Shown here: positions 36,401 to 48,600 of the stretch, in pieces
Layout: each line of letters opens with the position of its first letter
How positions within the stretch are numbered: the stretch's first letter is position 1
Assembly: GCA_008694505.1 (NCBI GenBank)
Contig: VZDJ01000063.1
Span: 5,045,468 to 5,109,467, forward strand
Source: Cyanoderma ruficeps
Taxonomy: Eukaryota > Chordata > Aves > Passeriformes > Timaliidae
DNA length: 64,000 bases
Direction of reading: 5' to 3'
Position numbers and translations under genes: made by a program
The notes under the pieces: model-generated
The model's input: only the letters and a program-made list of their open reading frames with translations
The model's database searches: none
Told to the model about the DNA's origin: nothing

Positions 36401-39400
36401 TCCATCAGGGTGCTCCTTCCCTATGTCAGCTCTGCTGTTGTCTGCCCTTGGCTGTTGTCTCCAAATAAACTGTTTTGAGAAGTGAAATACTACTTGGAGA
36501 CTTTGAGAAGTGGTTTGATTCACTGCCGGTTTTGGGAAGATGAAGTAGAGAAAGCCTGTGGATCTTCACTGAAAGCAGCTGTTCTGGCCCCTTTGAAGTC
36601 TGCCTGGTTTGGAAACAGCTCCTTAGAACAAATTTTCGCCTACTCTCGTCTCAAGTCTTTCCTCATTTGAATTGCAAAGGCTTCCAAGGAGGAAGAAATG
36701 CAGGTCCCAGACTCCAGCAGGGAGGTGATGGTTTGATGATGAGGGAAAATCCAGCTCTAGGGCACCTTCTGCAGCTGAAAAGTGAGATTGTCCTGAGACA
36801 CACAACAGGTTAAACCCTCTGCTCAGCTCCCATTGTCCTCCTGAAAAATGAATCATATTTACAGTATAAATAAGCAAATACATAAGTACATGTTTAATAA
36901 ATAATTTTACATAGTTGAATGTGTGAAGATTACATTTGAAATTAATAATTAAGTAATAGTCATTTTTACTGCTTATGATGCCTTTGCTTGGATTTAGTCA
37001 TTGAGATCCTGGATACAGCCTGGAAATGCAAAGCTCAGCCAAGTCAGGTCCTGGCAAAGGCGAGAAGATGCTAAACCTGAAAAGCAAAACTCCTTAAAAT
37101 TGGTCTTTCCCTGTTCTCCTCTGTGCTAGAAGCGGTGGGTTCCCCATGGAAAGCCCTTCTCTGTCTGCTGCAGAAGCTGTGCTCATGCAATGATTCCCAT
37201 TCCCTGCAGGAGCAGTCACAGTGACTAATGCAGCCAAGCTCGGGCTCTGGGTTGTGCCGAGCTAAACCGAGCAGAGTATTTATAGTGCACTTAATAAAGG
37301 TGGGGGCTTTGCTTTCAGTTCCTCGCTCTGTTCCTCAGCTGTTGAATGAAAACCTGCCCACGCCGTGCTCTCCTGTCTTTGCCTTGGGAAGGGAATAACT
37401 GCAGCTCAGGAGTTGAGTGTGTGTGCCAGTGCTGACACCGGGCTGTGCTCCAGCACTGCCCTGTCCCCTTGTCTGTCCTACCCCCTTGTGCCCAGATGGT
37501 AAACTTGCACTTCCAGAAGCCTCAAAAAGATATTTTCCAAGCATGGCAAAGCTTTAGATCAGTTTTGCCACAATGTTTGAGTAAGTGGAAATGGATTTGG
37601 GGTAAACACGCATTCTTGTCTGGGATTTCTCTCTGTTGCTGCCTGGTAGTGGAACTGACTCCTCAGGAATAACTTGCAGTAAGAATCAGAATTTCGGTGC
37701 TGATGGAATCAGCGTTTTTAAGAACCCCTGGCACAGACAGGGCTCTGCTTGTCCAGCCTGTCCCTCCTCAGTGCTCCAGAAACTTGGTTACACTCCAGTT
37801 GTGGAGGAAATGCACTTCCCAAAGTGCCTTTGAAGGTCTTTTCAGGGAACTTCTGGCATGTTCGGTGCTACAAGACGGGTGAGACAGATGAGGTGGTGAT
37901 GGATGTGGTGCCAGTGTCACTGTGAGGAGGGAGCTGTCCCAGCCTGGATGCTCAGAAATGCTTGGAGGGGGTTGGACAGTGCAGATGAGGTTTGCAGATG
38001 ATGTGCACCAGCCATCCATCATATGTCAAACCAGAGCTCTGTGTCCTGATCCCAGTGCCCTCAGCCTGCTCCAGAGGTCTCCATCACCTGCAGGACACCC
38101 AGCAGTTGGAGAACCTTGCCAGGATCTCATGCCTTGTAGTTAGACCTGTAAAAGATGGCTTTTTTTGGGATGAAAGGCTCTGAAGTGGGGCCCCTCCAGC
38201 ACCGCAGGAAGGGTCTACAGCTCCCAGTCCAGCTTTTTTTAACCCTTATATACATTATGATGGAAAAAGACCTACTCCCCACAGGAATTTATTGGGCAGG
38301 AATCCATCTGCCAGGGTCAGCCTTGGCTGTGGGTGTCATATCTGCTCAGAGGCCTTCATGTCCCTCACCAGTCTGATGCTGGACTCCACTGGGAAGCTGT
38401 TGGGAAGGGCTGGTTTTAGGGAGTTTATGTGATCCTGGGGAGCCTGCAGGAGGAGGGAGGTTTGCCCTGCAGAAGAAAACCTGTGTTGCCTGGTACAGTG
38501 TGTCCTCCTGGTGGGATGTGGAAGGAGAAAAAAATCCTCCTGGGAGTGCAGTGGCCTCCACAGTTCAGCTTTTCAGGTGTGGCACAATGGATAAAGGAAG
38601 GAGAGTTGCATGGAAAGATCCTTTACATCCCGTTTGTTGGACCAAGAGAGATTTCTCTGTTAGCAAATGAGTTGGAATATCTTCCTACAGCTTTGATTAT
38701 AGGACAATAACTCCTCGAATTAGGAGTTCTCCCTACCAGCTAATTACACCCTGATGGTCTCATTTATCCTGGAGGAAGCTGTTCCAGCTCGCTGCAGGTG
38801 CACGCGGATGCTCTCTCCTGATGTAAACCCCTTTCTGAAACCTAGCTGCTGGGAGTGAAAACAGATTTTTGGGAGCATGGGGATTTCTTTTTTGGCTGTC
38901 TTTCCCTCAGCATCCAGGATGTGTCTGGGAGCATCTTCTGCTCCAGGGGATTGGTCCCTTGAGCTGTGTTTCCACCCCAGCAGCAGGACAGAGCCCTTGG
39001 GAGCGACTTCATGCTCCCATTGGGGTTTTTACAATTACAGTCCCATTTGCTGGCGCTAATTTGGGGATAACAATGAGGCAGAAGTGTTTTGAGCAGCAGT
39101 TGTGAGTTCAGGATGCAGCTCATGGACCGTGTGCTGACAGAAGCCCAGGACTGTAAAGACCCACTAGTTGAGTGTGTATTTATTCAGCAGTTCCAGATCC
39201 ATCTTTGTCCAGCTTGTCCCTCCTCATCTCCCTTGAAGATGCTTTGATATCAGGAGGAGTTGGGGTTGGGCTTGTTTTGGTTTTGTCAGGATTAATTTAA
39301 AATTTCCCCATCAGGCTGTTGTTATAACCCATAAACTGCCCCAGAAATGTGTATAGTAGTAAGAAAAATCAGCAAGAAAGCCGATGAGCATTAATGTTTT

Positions 39401-40332
39401 CTGAAGGTTGCTGCATTCGCTGGGAAAGTTTTTCAGTTCTGATGCCTTTATCCTTCTCTCCCTGTTTCTTAATTTCCAGGAAGCGCGACGTCATGCAGAA
39501 CATTATGCAAATCTTGGAGTCGGTCCAGTTGAAGTGGGAGCTGTTTCAGAGCTGGACGGACTTCTCCAGGCTCCACCTTTCTAACAAACTGGCCATTTTC
39601 GGCATTGGGTACAACACCCGCTGGAAGGAGGATATCCGTTACCACTACGCAGAGATCAGCTCCCAGGTGCCCCTCGGCAAGCGGCTCCGGGAATATTTCA
39701 ACTCGGAAAAACCGGAGGGTCGGGTGATCATGACCCGAGTACAGAAAATGAACTGGAAAAATGTTTATTACAAATTCCTGGAGATCACCATCAGCGAAGC
39801 CAGATGCTTGGAGCTGCACATGGAGATCGACTGGATTCCCATCGCTCACTCCAAACCCACTGGAGGGAACGTGGTGCAGTATTTATTACCGGGAGGGATC
39901 CCAAAAAGCCCCGGCCTGTATGCCATTGGATATGAGGAGTGCCACGAGAAACTCCCCTCCCCTCTGGCCGAGCACCGGGCACCCGACCCTGGCAATGAGA
40001 CTCCAGGAGAACTCGAGGTCCCCTCCCCACAGGCCTCCCTTCGGGTGGATATGGAATCCGCCCGGATTATCTACTGTTACCTCGGCATCGCCGAGGTCCG
40101 GACTCTCCAGCAGTGCCTGTTTTTACACTTCCAGGCAAACACCAAAACCTTCAGCAAAGATTGGGTCGGGATCAACGCCTTTTTATCTCAGAACTGCGTC
40201 GTAGAGCCCGGCGTCTCACCCAAATCCATCTACATCAAATTTGTGGAAGTGGAGAGGGATTTTCTGTCTGCTGGCTCTTTGGTAGAGTGCCTGGAAAAAG
40301 CCATCGGGTACCCCTTAAAATTTAACAACTGA
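18407..40332 (+). CDS. MSANTD2: MSANTD2, Myb/SANT-like DNA-binding domain containing 2
   Basis: Putative nuclear DNA-binding protein of unknown detailed function. Four exons: 18407-18886, 30771-31029, 32752-32812, 39480-40332. Phases agree and total 550 residues, close to the human 559. Exon 1 encodes MAAPCGSS..., a low-complexity Ser/Gly/Ala linker with nine alanines, and the first part of the SANT-like domain ([25 protein letters not shown]). Exon 2 continues with [19 protein letters not shown] and an acidic stretch. Exon 3 holds KRTLKIKQE, a possible SUMO-type site. Exon 4 is the large conserved C-terminal region ending YPLKFNN. The start has a strong context (A at -3, G at +4); an in-frame ATG at 18251 lies in the promoter GC boxes and is rejected. 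Near-complete identity with mammalian protein in exons 2-4. Confidence 0.98.
18887..23764 (+). other. MSANTD2 intron 1, 5' part, no feature seen
   Basis: Starts GTACCC after the exon. No exon, repeat array or RNA gene recognised; T/G-rich unique sequence typical of an old intron. Confidence 0.55.
23765..24055 (+). mobile_element. CR1 LINE 3' fragment
   Basis: Contains TGGCACAGGGTGCCCAGAGA, CAGGCTGGACAGGGCTTGGA and GGATAGTGGAAGGTGTCCCT, consecutive blocks of the CR1 3' region as seen in songbirds. The terminal 8-bp repeat is degraded. Lies in MSANTD2 intron 1. Confidence 0.88.
24056..25589 (+). other. MSANTD2 intron 1, no feature seen
   Basis: Unique intronic sequence; nothing further recognised. 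Confidence 0.5.
25590..25865 (+). mobile_element. CR1 LINE 3' fragment
   Basis: Shows GGCTGGATATCAGAAAAAGG, TTCTTTCCCCAGAGGGTGGT and GTTGGACTGGATGATCCTTG followed by GGTCCCTTCCAACTCAGGAT, the CR1 3' UTR, ending in a degenerate ATTCTGGGATTCAGTGAT tail. Confidence 0.9.
25866..30770 (+). other. MSANTD2 intron 1, 3' part
   Basis: No exon or RNA gene recognised over 4.9 kb apart from the ATTTT tract listed separately. The 3' end is a normal acceptor, TGTCTCTCTCAG, at 30759-30770. Confidence 0.55.
30412..30485 (+). repeat. (ATTTT)n microsatellite, two runs
   Basis: Pentanucleotide ATTTT runs at about 30412-30433 and 30460-30485 separated by 27 bp of unique sequence. Confidence 0.9.
31463..31550 (+). 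repeat. 23-bp tandem repeat CCTCGATATATTAATATTAA
   Basis: Three units of exactly 23 bp (31463-31485, 31486-31508, 31509-31531) and a decayed fourth, in MSANTD2 intron 2. AT-rich and self-complementary (ATATTAATAT). Confidence 0.92.
31551..34454 (+). other. MSANTD2 introns 2 and 3 around exon 3
   Basis: AT-rich unique sequence surrounding the 61-nt exon 3. Poly-T at 32411 and poly-A at 32684. No other feature seen. Confidence 0.5.
34455..35245 (-). mobile_element. CR1 LINE, about 0.8 kb, antisense to MSANTD2
   Basis: Reading the plus strand, GAGTTGGAAGGAGTCTTAAA and TCATTCCAACCCCTTGCCAT are the complement of the CR1 3' UTR; TGTCCAACCTGGCCTTGGAC and GCTCTGGGCACCCTGTGCCA follow. The copy continues through TGAGCACCCCCAGCTCTCCC to about 35245. 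It is the longest CR1 copy in the window and lacks the 5' end. Confidence 0.92.
35890..36315 (+). mobile_element. CR1 LINE 3' fragment, opposite orientation to the 34.5-kb copy
   Basis: Same family read forwards: CAGGCTGGGAGAGCTGGGAG, GGAGAGTGACCTGGGACAGG, TGGCACAGGGTGCCCAGTGG and CAGGCTGGACAGGGCTTGGA. The two copies are inverted and 0.65 kb apart in MSANTD2 intron 3. Confidence 0.92.
36316..39479 (+). other. MSANTD2 intron 3, 3' part, no feature seen
   Basis: Unique intronic sequence ending in the acceptor TTTCTTAATTTCCAG at 39465-39479. No other exon or array recognised. Confidence 0.55.
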
Positions 40333-41375
40333 GTCTCGTCCTTCATAAGGATCAGGGCTTTCCGCCCCATTTTCCATCTCACTCGGATCCTGTCCGTTCA
40401 CATCCGGGCACAGGGGACTTTTCCTCCTGGGAGCGCGTTTTGGGGTGCGCGGAGGCCGGCGGGGCGCTCCCCACACGCCGGGCCCGGCTCTGGCCGGAGC
40501 GGCCGCTTCCCCACCGGAGCGGCGCGGCCGGAGGAGCGCCCGGCCCGCGGGACGACTGTCGGTACATTCCACATGGGACAAGCTCGTGCACACGGCGTTT
40601 TCATACACAAACTGAGGGTCTGGTCTTTCCTTTATTCCATGGTGTCTCATTTGGATGCATCCGTCTCTAAGTGTTACTCTGGATCTGACTCGATAAGCAA
40701 TAGATAACGGCGAGGGAAACCCCAACTCCCGGCCCGGGGACTGTTTTTCAAAGCCACCCTTAGATATCTTGTATATAATTTAGAACTTCACTTTTTTCAC
40801 CATCGAGTGTTCTCCTCTCTCCAAACAGTGTTGCCTGCAAAGACTTTGGGTTCCGTGACGTATTCCACATCCTTAGTAGCGTTGCCATATCTGCTTTTAT
40901 TTTATTTTATTTTTTTAACGTTAAAATAATTCCTGGCCTTTTTTATTTTTTCTTTATTTTTTTTTCTCATTGATTTTCCCTGTTTTTCTCTTTTTTTGTC
41001 TTTTTTTAAATCATTATTTTTCTCTTATTTCTCTCATTTTTCTCTTTTCGTTTTTCTCTAGTCCTCTTTTTTCTTGTTTATCTTTTTATCTTGTCTATTT
41101 TGGTTTTTTTAAAATTTCTTTATAATTTTTTCTTTTTGTNCGACCCATTGCTTATGGATACAATCAAAGCTGTGAGAAGGGGAAGGTGGGGAGGGGGAGG
41201 GAGTGGGAGGGGGGTGGGGGAGGACGCATTTATGCCTTTTCAGCGTGTTCCTGGTCCAGCCCCGCGCGCCGCCGCCGGGGCCGGTGGGTTTTATTTCCTG
41301 GAGCTCATCCATCGGTGACGTTGTGACATACGATGAATGTGTCGGTCCTAATAAAATCAAACAAACACCTACAGA
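40333..41375 (+). other. MSANTD2 3' UTR
   Basis: Follows the TGA at 40330-40332. Contains a short GC-rich island (40430-40560), a 240-bp T-rich tract (40890-41140, with an N at 41140) and a G/A-rich stretch before the polyadenylation signal. The extent is inferred from the signal at 41350. Confidence 0.65.
41350..41355 (+). terminator. MSANTD2 polyadenylation signal AATAAA
   Basis: AATAAA in CCTAATAAAATC, about 1.0 kb after the stop codon, the first canonical signal followed by G/T-rich sequence (TTCTGTGGGGGAGTTTGG). Confidence 0.7.
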
Positions 41376-42380
41376 GGCTTCCACACATCCTTCTGTGGGG
41401 GAGTTTGGGGCGTTTGGGCTCTTCTTCCCTGTGGGTATTCCCATCAGGGCTTTGTTCCTGGGGTCGTTGTTGAAGGAGTTGCTTAGGATTTTTCTGTGGG
41501 GTGAGCGCCGCAGGAGCCGGTTGCTTTCCCTGCAGGGGTTTCCAGAATCCATGAAAAAAGTGAGGATCGCTGCTCATCTGGAAGTTGGCATCGCCTTTGG
41601 GTGCAGCTGAGCCCTGAGGTGGTGGAGTGAGGAAGGGGAGCAGGTCACCAGTGGGTCACCCACGCACCCTCCTTGCTCCCAGTCTTCAAAATGAGGGGAG
41701 AACAAGGTGAGTTGCCCCCAAGAGCTGCTGCCGAAGCACCGGGTGCAGCAGAGGGTGAGAATGCTGTCAGGGACAGGTGGGGTCCCGGTGGGATCAAGCC
41801 AGGTCGATCCCCCAAAGCCTCATTGCTCCTGGGATCCTGCAGTCCTGGAGGCCAGGCTGGATTTACGGGGGGGTGGCGAGGGCGAGAAGGGATTAATTCT
41901 GCCCCCGCCGCCTCCTCCTCCTCCTCCAGCAGTGTCTAATCTCCGCTGGTGCTTTGAGGTCTGACCTGCTCTGATCGAGGACTGGGATAACCCTGCCTGA
42001 GCCGGGGAGGATCCGCCCGGGGCTCCCGAAAACCAGGTAGTCAAAATTGCCCTTTTTTTTGGATATCGTGTTTATTTTTCAGGATCGATGCGTTTATCTG
42101 TAGGGGTGGGGGAGCTTTGGGCGAGGGTGAGGGATGCAGGATGGGATGTTCCACCCTGCTGGCCTGGGAGGGATGAGACTGGGAAGGGTTTGGGGTCCCT
42201 GTGCTCCCCCTGGGGTGAGTGAAATTTAACACTGAGGTGCCACATTGAACCCTAATGTAAGTAATAATAACCCCTATAACTAATTAATAATTGCGCACCG
42301 TGTGTTGAAGGCCGGAGAGGGGTTGGACCCCGGCGGGGAGGGCTGAGCTGGACCCCTGGGGGAGGGTCAGTGCCGGGGAC
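41376..42380. other. MSANTD2-ESAM intergenic, no gene seen
   Basis: GC-rich; a (CCTCCT)n run at 41908-41930. AATAATAA-type sequence at 42258-42290 just before the tandem array. Nothing coding recognised. Confidence 0.5.
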
Positions 42381-42590
42381 GGGACACCCACACGGGGTGT
42401 GGTGGGCTCGGGGACATCCACACGGGGTGTGGTGGGCTGGGGGACATCCACACGGGGTGTGGTGGGCTCGGGGACTCCCACACGGGGTGTGATGGGCTCG
42501 GGGACACCCCCACGGGGTGTGATGGGCTGGGGGACACCCACACAGGGTGTGGTGGGCTGGGGGACACCCCCACGGGGTGTGGTGGGCTCG
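42381..42590. repeat. 30-bp minisatellite in the ESAM promoter region
   Basis: Seven head-to-tail units of exactly 30 bp, each carrying CACGGGGTGTGGTGGGCTCG or a one-base variant. The array ends about 80 bp before the ESAM start codon. Units contain GGTGTGGTGGG, a CACCC/KLF-type box on the opposite strand. Confidence 0.96.
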
Positions 42591-42669
42591 GGCCCGCCCC
42601 CACCTGCGCGGCCCCGCCCCCGCTGCCCCCGGGCCCCCCCCGGCACCTGCTGCGGCGGCGGCTCCGGCC
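42591..42669 (+). promoter_or_regulatory. ESAM proximal promoter / 5' UTR, GC boxes
   Basis: GGCCCGCCCCCACC and GGCCCCGCCCCCG GC boxes, no TATA box, leading into GCCATGG of ESAM (G at -3 and +4). Confidence 0.55.
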
Positions 42670-45600
42670 ATGGGCGCGCTGCGACGGGCGGCGCTGGCGC
42701 TGGCGGCGCTGCTGGGTGAGCCCCGCGGGACTCGGGGGGCTCCGGGGGGACGGCACGGGGCGCCGGGCGGTGGGTACCGGGAGAGCGCCCGACGAGATGC
42801 GGGAGGACCGGGGGATAGCGGGCAGGACGCGGGAGAGCTTTCGGGATGCAGCAGGCAGGGTCCGGCGGTGCTGGCGGCTGCACCCGGCAAGGCGCGGGGG
42901 AGTCGGGGGGAACGCGAGGTAGCGCGGCGGGTACGGGGCAGGACGCGGTGGTACCGGGGGAGCGCCCGGCGGGGACTCGGGAAAAGCGGGATGAACCGGG
43001 CAGGACATGGGAGAGCTTTTGGAAGGGCATCGGGCAGGGGCCGGAGATACCGAGGGGATGACTGGGCAGGGTGTGGGAGCGGCCGGAGGCACCCAGCAAG
43101 AAACCCGGGAGCCCAACACCGCCAGGCGGGACCCTGGGAAGCTTTAGGGTGGCACCGGGAAGGACCGTGGGGTACGGGGGGGTCACAGCACCCACCTGAC
43201 TCTGTGCCCCCCATCCCCTGCCTCAGCAGGCAGGTTGGCCGGGGGGGAGAGGGGGGAAGGATCCACCCCGCTCCCCTTTTAGGAGTGCCCAGAGTGGAGA
43301 AAGTCTGAGTCACCCCGGGAAATGCCTTTTGTACCTTGGAGCTGCCAAACAGCTGCTTCCAGCACCCCCAAACCCGAAGCACCCCCATATGGGGACACTC
43401 CAGGGACTCCAGTGTGTGTGTCCATAGTTCACCTCCCTGCATGGCATTGGGCAGGAAAAAAATCCATTTGTTTTTCCTTGTTTACTGGTGCTCCACCGCC
43501 ATCCCAGCTGGTTTGGAGATGAGGGGTCTCAACCCTTCTCTGTCCATGGGTTTTTCCCTTCTTCCACCCCTAAATTTCCCACCCTATTTGAGTTCTTTTG
43601 GAACTGCCACACTTGCTTCGAAAGGAAACATCCTTTGGCGTTCCCAGCAAAGGAGAGGCCTTTGGAGAAAGGAAACGGCCCCAAAAACAATGGCAGCAGC
43701 ATTTCCTTCCAGCAGAACACTGGGTGGGGGTCCTGGAGCCGCCACTTGTTCCTCCTTGAAGGTTTTCTTCCTTGATAAAAGTTAGTTGAAGGACGTTGGT
43801 GTGAGGCGTGGCGGTCACTCAGCCCTTAAATCCCACCAGGGCGCTCCTTTGCTGCATCCCGACAGCATTTTTGCATGGAATCATGATGGATTCCCACCAA
43901 AAAAATCACACTTGAGCCCTGGGATGTGACACCATGGGCACTGACAGCTTAAAATTCGGTAAAAAGACCCTTTTGAACCCCAAATGTGTGTTTTCCCTTT
44001 AGTTTTGCTTTCAAGCAATCCTTCCTCGTCCCGTGGGATCTTCATGGGATTGTGATGGGGAAAAGCAAAGTGAGGGATGTCTGCCATCCCTGTTCTCTTC
44101 CCAGTCCCTATCCCATCCCATCCTATCCCCAATCCCATCCCCGATCCCTTCCTCAATCCCATTCCAATCTCATCCCCTGCCCATCCCATCTCCATCCCAT
44201 CCCATCTCCGCCTCTCTCTCCCACACCAGGGGTGAAGCACGTTTCCATCTATAGCAAAGTCACATATGATTATTGCATTATTTAATTCTTTTTCCCCAAA
44301 TTTGGTATCTCTGNNNNNNNNNNNNNNNNNNNNNNNNNNNNNNNNNNNNNNNNNNNNNNNNNNNNNNNNNNNNNNNNNNNNNNNNNNNNNNNNNNNNNNN
44401 NNNAAAAAAAGAAAAAAAAAAAAAGGGGAAGGCGACTGGCTGCGTCGCAGTGCCGAGATGCTCCTTGACCTTTTTCCAAGCTTTTTCAAGGGTCCCTTTT
44501 CCGGCCAGATTCCCGCTGTGTATTTTAAATCCCAAGCTTGATCTTTTGGGATTTAATTTGGGTCTGGGTTTCACATGACTCCAGCGCCTTAATCCTATCA
44601 AGCGGGGTCATCAAACCCCAACCGCCTCCGGGGTTTAATTCCCCATACAGTTAATGATTTAAAGACTTGGGAAGGGGGCTGGAGGGGGAGTTTGCTTTTT
44701 TTGGGGGTTCAGGCTGTGCCAGAGCCAGAAAACAGCTTTTTTGGGGTAGTTTTAGAGGATAGGGTGATTGATATCAGCACAAGGATTAATGTTAAGATTG
44801 CAGGGATTTAAAGGTGATTTTTTCCATAGGGAAAAAAATTGAAAGGAAATTTAAAGCAGCTTTTTGTTTTTTTCGTCACGGGAAAATTTCAAGTATTTCG
44901 GAATGCTAAATTGTAAGGTATTTATTCCATAGGGGGGAAAAAAAATTATAGCTATTTCTAAAGGTAAATTTAAGTCTATTCTGTTATTCCATATGGAGAA
45001 AAAACCCAGCAGATGGGCTGGGGCGGGGGGAAAACACCCGGGCAGGTGTTTAGCTCAGGGCAGCTGGATAAAAATCCAGGTTTTGAGCCCAAAGAGCAGG
45101 CGGGAGGGGCTGAGGGCTCCAGGCCCCCCCCGGATGCGTATGAGCACCGCGAGCGGCTTAATTTTTTCGATCTGGTTAAAGCATTAGAGGATTTGGAGCG
45201 TCGAGGTGGCCAAAGGCAGAGCTGTGCCAGGGGGTTCGGTCCCGCGCCCGCAGCTCCAGACCCAGCTCCACCAGCCTTTTCTAGAGTCACGTCTGCCCGA
45301 GATGAGGAATTTGGGTGAATTCTGCGAGAAAAAAAAGGGGGTTTTGGGGAGTGAGCAGCCTTCAGATCTGGATCCATCTCCCTCGCCCCAATATGCCGAA
45401 GGGGAGATGATGGAGCCGGGATCTCCTGTTGCCGCAGGAGTTTTGAGGATGACAGAGCAAAGCTGCTGCCCCAGAGCACAATTAACATAATTAGCGTGGT
45501 CATCATTAGGTTTCAGAGTTAACACAGCCTGGTTTGCAGCTCCGGGAGCAGCTCCGAGGCACACGGGGCTGTTTGAATGCCTTGGGGTGCGACGGGAAAC

Positions 45601-48600
45601 CTCTGGTTGGTGCCAGAACATCTTTTCCCTCTCTGGAGCCTGGATCTCCCCAGGAATCCCCAGCACCCTTTGGCCCAGCACCTTTTCTGGGCCCAAAAAG
45701 TCATGCTGATGGAGGAGGTAGGATGAAAAATCTGGTTTTTCCCAGCTGTTGGGGATGCACAGGGGTGTAGAAGATGTGGACTCATTTTTCTATGCCATCT
45801 GCATAATTAATGAACTAGATTATGAATAATATTTTTATTTTTATTATTATTATAATCATCATTATACTTATTATCACCCTTTTATTACTATTACCATTAT
45901 AGTCACTGTTATAATTGGTATGATAACTATTATAACTGTTACAATTATCTTCTATTAAATTACAATTATAATTATTCTACAAGGTCTATTACCTGTTGGC
46001 GCTAATATTTCTAATGGAAATTACAATACAAATATTGACTATAATCTGTTTTCCTTTAGATTATCCCAATTTAACACACTTTTGTAATAACAGAGGGTCT
46101 GAGCTGAAAACGCCGGGATTTTCCCAGCTATTGGGAATGCAGGGAGGTTTAGGGGCCGTGCCATCTGCATAATTAATGAACTGTATGATTTTGATCACTA
46201 TTATTAGTATTAGTATTACCATCTGTATTATAATCATTGTGACTGTTATCATTGTATTGGAATCATTGTTATAATTATTATATTCACTATTACCATTATT
46301 ATTATTTTTATCATTATTAATATCACTTTTATCATTACTATTCCCACTTTTTTAATTATTATTCTCGCTTTGATCATTACTCTCATTATTCAGAGCACTA
46401 TGATCACTCTCACATCCCCACTATTATCCTTATTCTTACAAAAATACACCTATATTTATAACTATCATAAATTATATGTTCTCAGTGATCTATTTTGTTC
46501 TGGAAATTCCAATTTAATGAGTCTCCGTCCCATATTTCTTTCCACTTTCTCTAAATTTAATACAATTATCTGTATAATTACATATAAATACACTATAATT
46601 ACCATTCTTTTCCCATACTGTCTATTGGATCTGATACCATAGCTTCGTGTAATTAATAAATAATATTATCAATGATTTGGGACCTGCTGGCGCCTCCAGC
46701 ATCCCTGCCCCCCCCAAAACCCTCCAGGATTTAAAGGTTTATGTTCTTAGCCCGGGTGAGCTATTTTTACACATCTTCACCAGACTGGGCCTTATTTCTC
46801 CCAGTTTTTCACCAGAGAAAGGAAATTTAATTATTTTTTTTTTTTAATTCCTGAGAAGACTTATCAGCCGGAGCAGAGTTTCCTGCCTGGAGCTGGAAGG
46901 CTCCGTCCGGAAATGGCACCAATGCCTTGCCAGGAGGGGGGATGAACGGATGCGGGAGGAGGCTAAAAATACCCCCCAGCGCCTTGTTTTCCTCTTCCCA
47001 CCCTGGAAAAATCCAATTAAAACCTCTGAGCTCTTAGGGAAAAGTGCGAGGTTATTGAAAGCTCCTGAAAATCCTTCAAACCCAGGGGTTTTTTCCCCTC
47101 AAACTGAGGGTTTGGGATGAGGGGGTAGCATCATCCTTTCCCCCCTGCATCCCAGTGTGTGGCATCCCCGGGGCACTGGCAGGAGCAGGGCCAGGCGGGG
47201 TCACGGATCGATGGGTGGAGGCAGGGATGGAGCCGCCGGGATGCAGAGCCTCGGTGATGTTCCCCGAGGGAAAACAAACCCACCCCAGCACAGACCCGGC
47301 CTTGCCCGAGCCGATTAATTTTGTGGCTGAGCCTTAGGGGCAAAGCTGGGGAATGATCTTCCCCCAGGAGATGAGCATCCCTCTGTGGCACCCATTCTTA
47401 CCCCATTGCCTCCTCCCAGGGGGGCTTGGGGACATGCTGGGAAGCAGGGGACATGGTGACAGGGCGTTGGGATGGGATATTTGGGGTCAAATGAGATGGG
47501 GCACCAAAGGGAGCCAGTCATGGATTATCCCAGTTTAGTGCTGGCAGCAAAAAGGGGGGATACTGGGATGCCAGGGAAGGCTTGTGGAGCGTATATGGGG
47601 AAGGCCTACAAATAAATCCCATGGGATCTGGTGCAGCATCACGGGGGGCCGGCAGTACCCCAGTACTGAGCTAAGGGGGGTGTCTGCCTGCTGGAGGTGG
47701 CCATCTCCTGGGAGGGGGGACTTGGGCCTTAGGAATTCCCAAGCCGAGTGTGGGGCGGGAGCTGGGATGGGAGGGAACAGCAATGTCCCGCATCCTCCGG
47801 AGCAGGCGGAAAGCCCTTCCTGTGGCAGGGAAGGAGGCAGAATGTTCTCCTGGCCCAGCTTCCTGGTGATAACTTGGGATTGTTGTTTTTGTCTCGAGAA
47901 CAGGGTTTTTTCTCACGATCAGTGAGGTTTTGTGGAGAAGTAGCACCTGGGGTTGAGTCATTTCTCGATTTCTTCCCTCTCCCATGGGCAGGTGTTTCCT
48001 TGGCTGTGCTGGAGGTGCACGTGGGGACGAGCTTGGTGTTCTCTGTGGAGGGGCAGCAGGCGGTGCTGCCTGTCTGGTACACCAGCATTTCCCAGAACAA
48101 GCCCTATGTCACCTGGATGCTGAACAAGAATGCTGCTCACTCCCAGGTGAGAAGAGGGCAGGGGCTGCAGGATGGACGGGGCCAAGCTGGGAGGACCATG
48201 GAGGGGGTGCTGGTGGGGCCATCTGGGGGGAAGATTATGGTGCCAACCATGGGGTAGTGGCTGCAGTGCCCATGGTGGAAGGATGCCCATGATGGGGAGG
48301 TGGCCACGATGGAGGGAAGCTCATGGTGCCCACCATGTGATGCTCATGATGGGATGGAGCTCATGGTGCCAGTGCAGGGAAGATGCCCACAATGGGTAAG
48401 TGCCCATGAGTGGGGAAACCTCATGGTCGCTGACAATGCAGCAAATGTCCAGAGCAAGGACATGGCGCCCATGATGGGGAGATGCTCATGGTGGGAATGT
48501 GCCGTGGGGAGATGTGTGTGGTTCTCACAGTGGGGGCATGCTTGTGGTGCCCATGGTGGAGAGTTGGCCCATGAATGGGTGAAGTTCATGGCGCCCACCG

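Noticed and set aside
42252..43442. Open frame of 396 codons on the minus strand
   Set aside because: Antisense to the ESAM promoter and exon 1; its repeated HHTPCGCP pattern comes from the 30-bp minisatellite.
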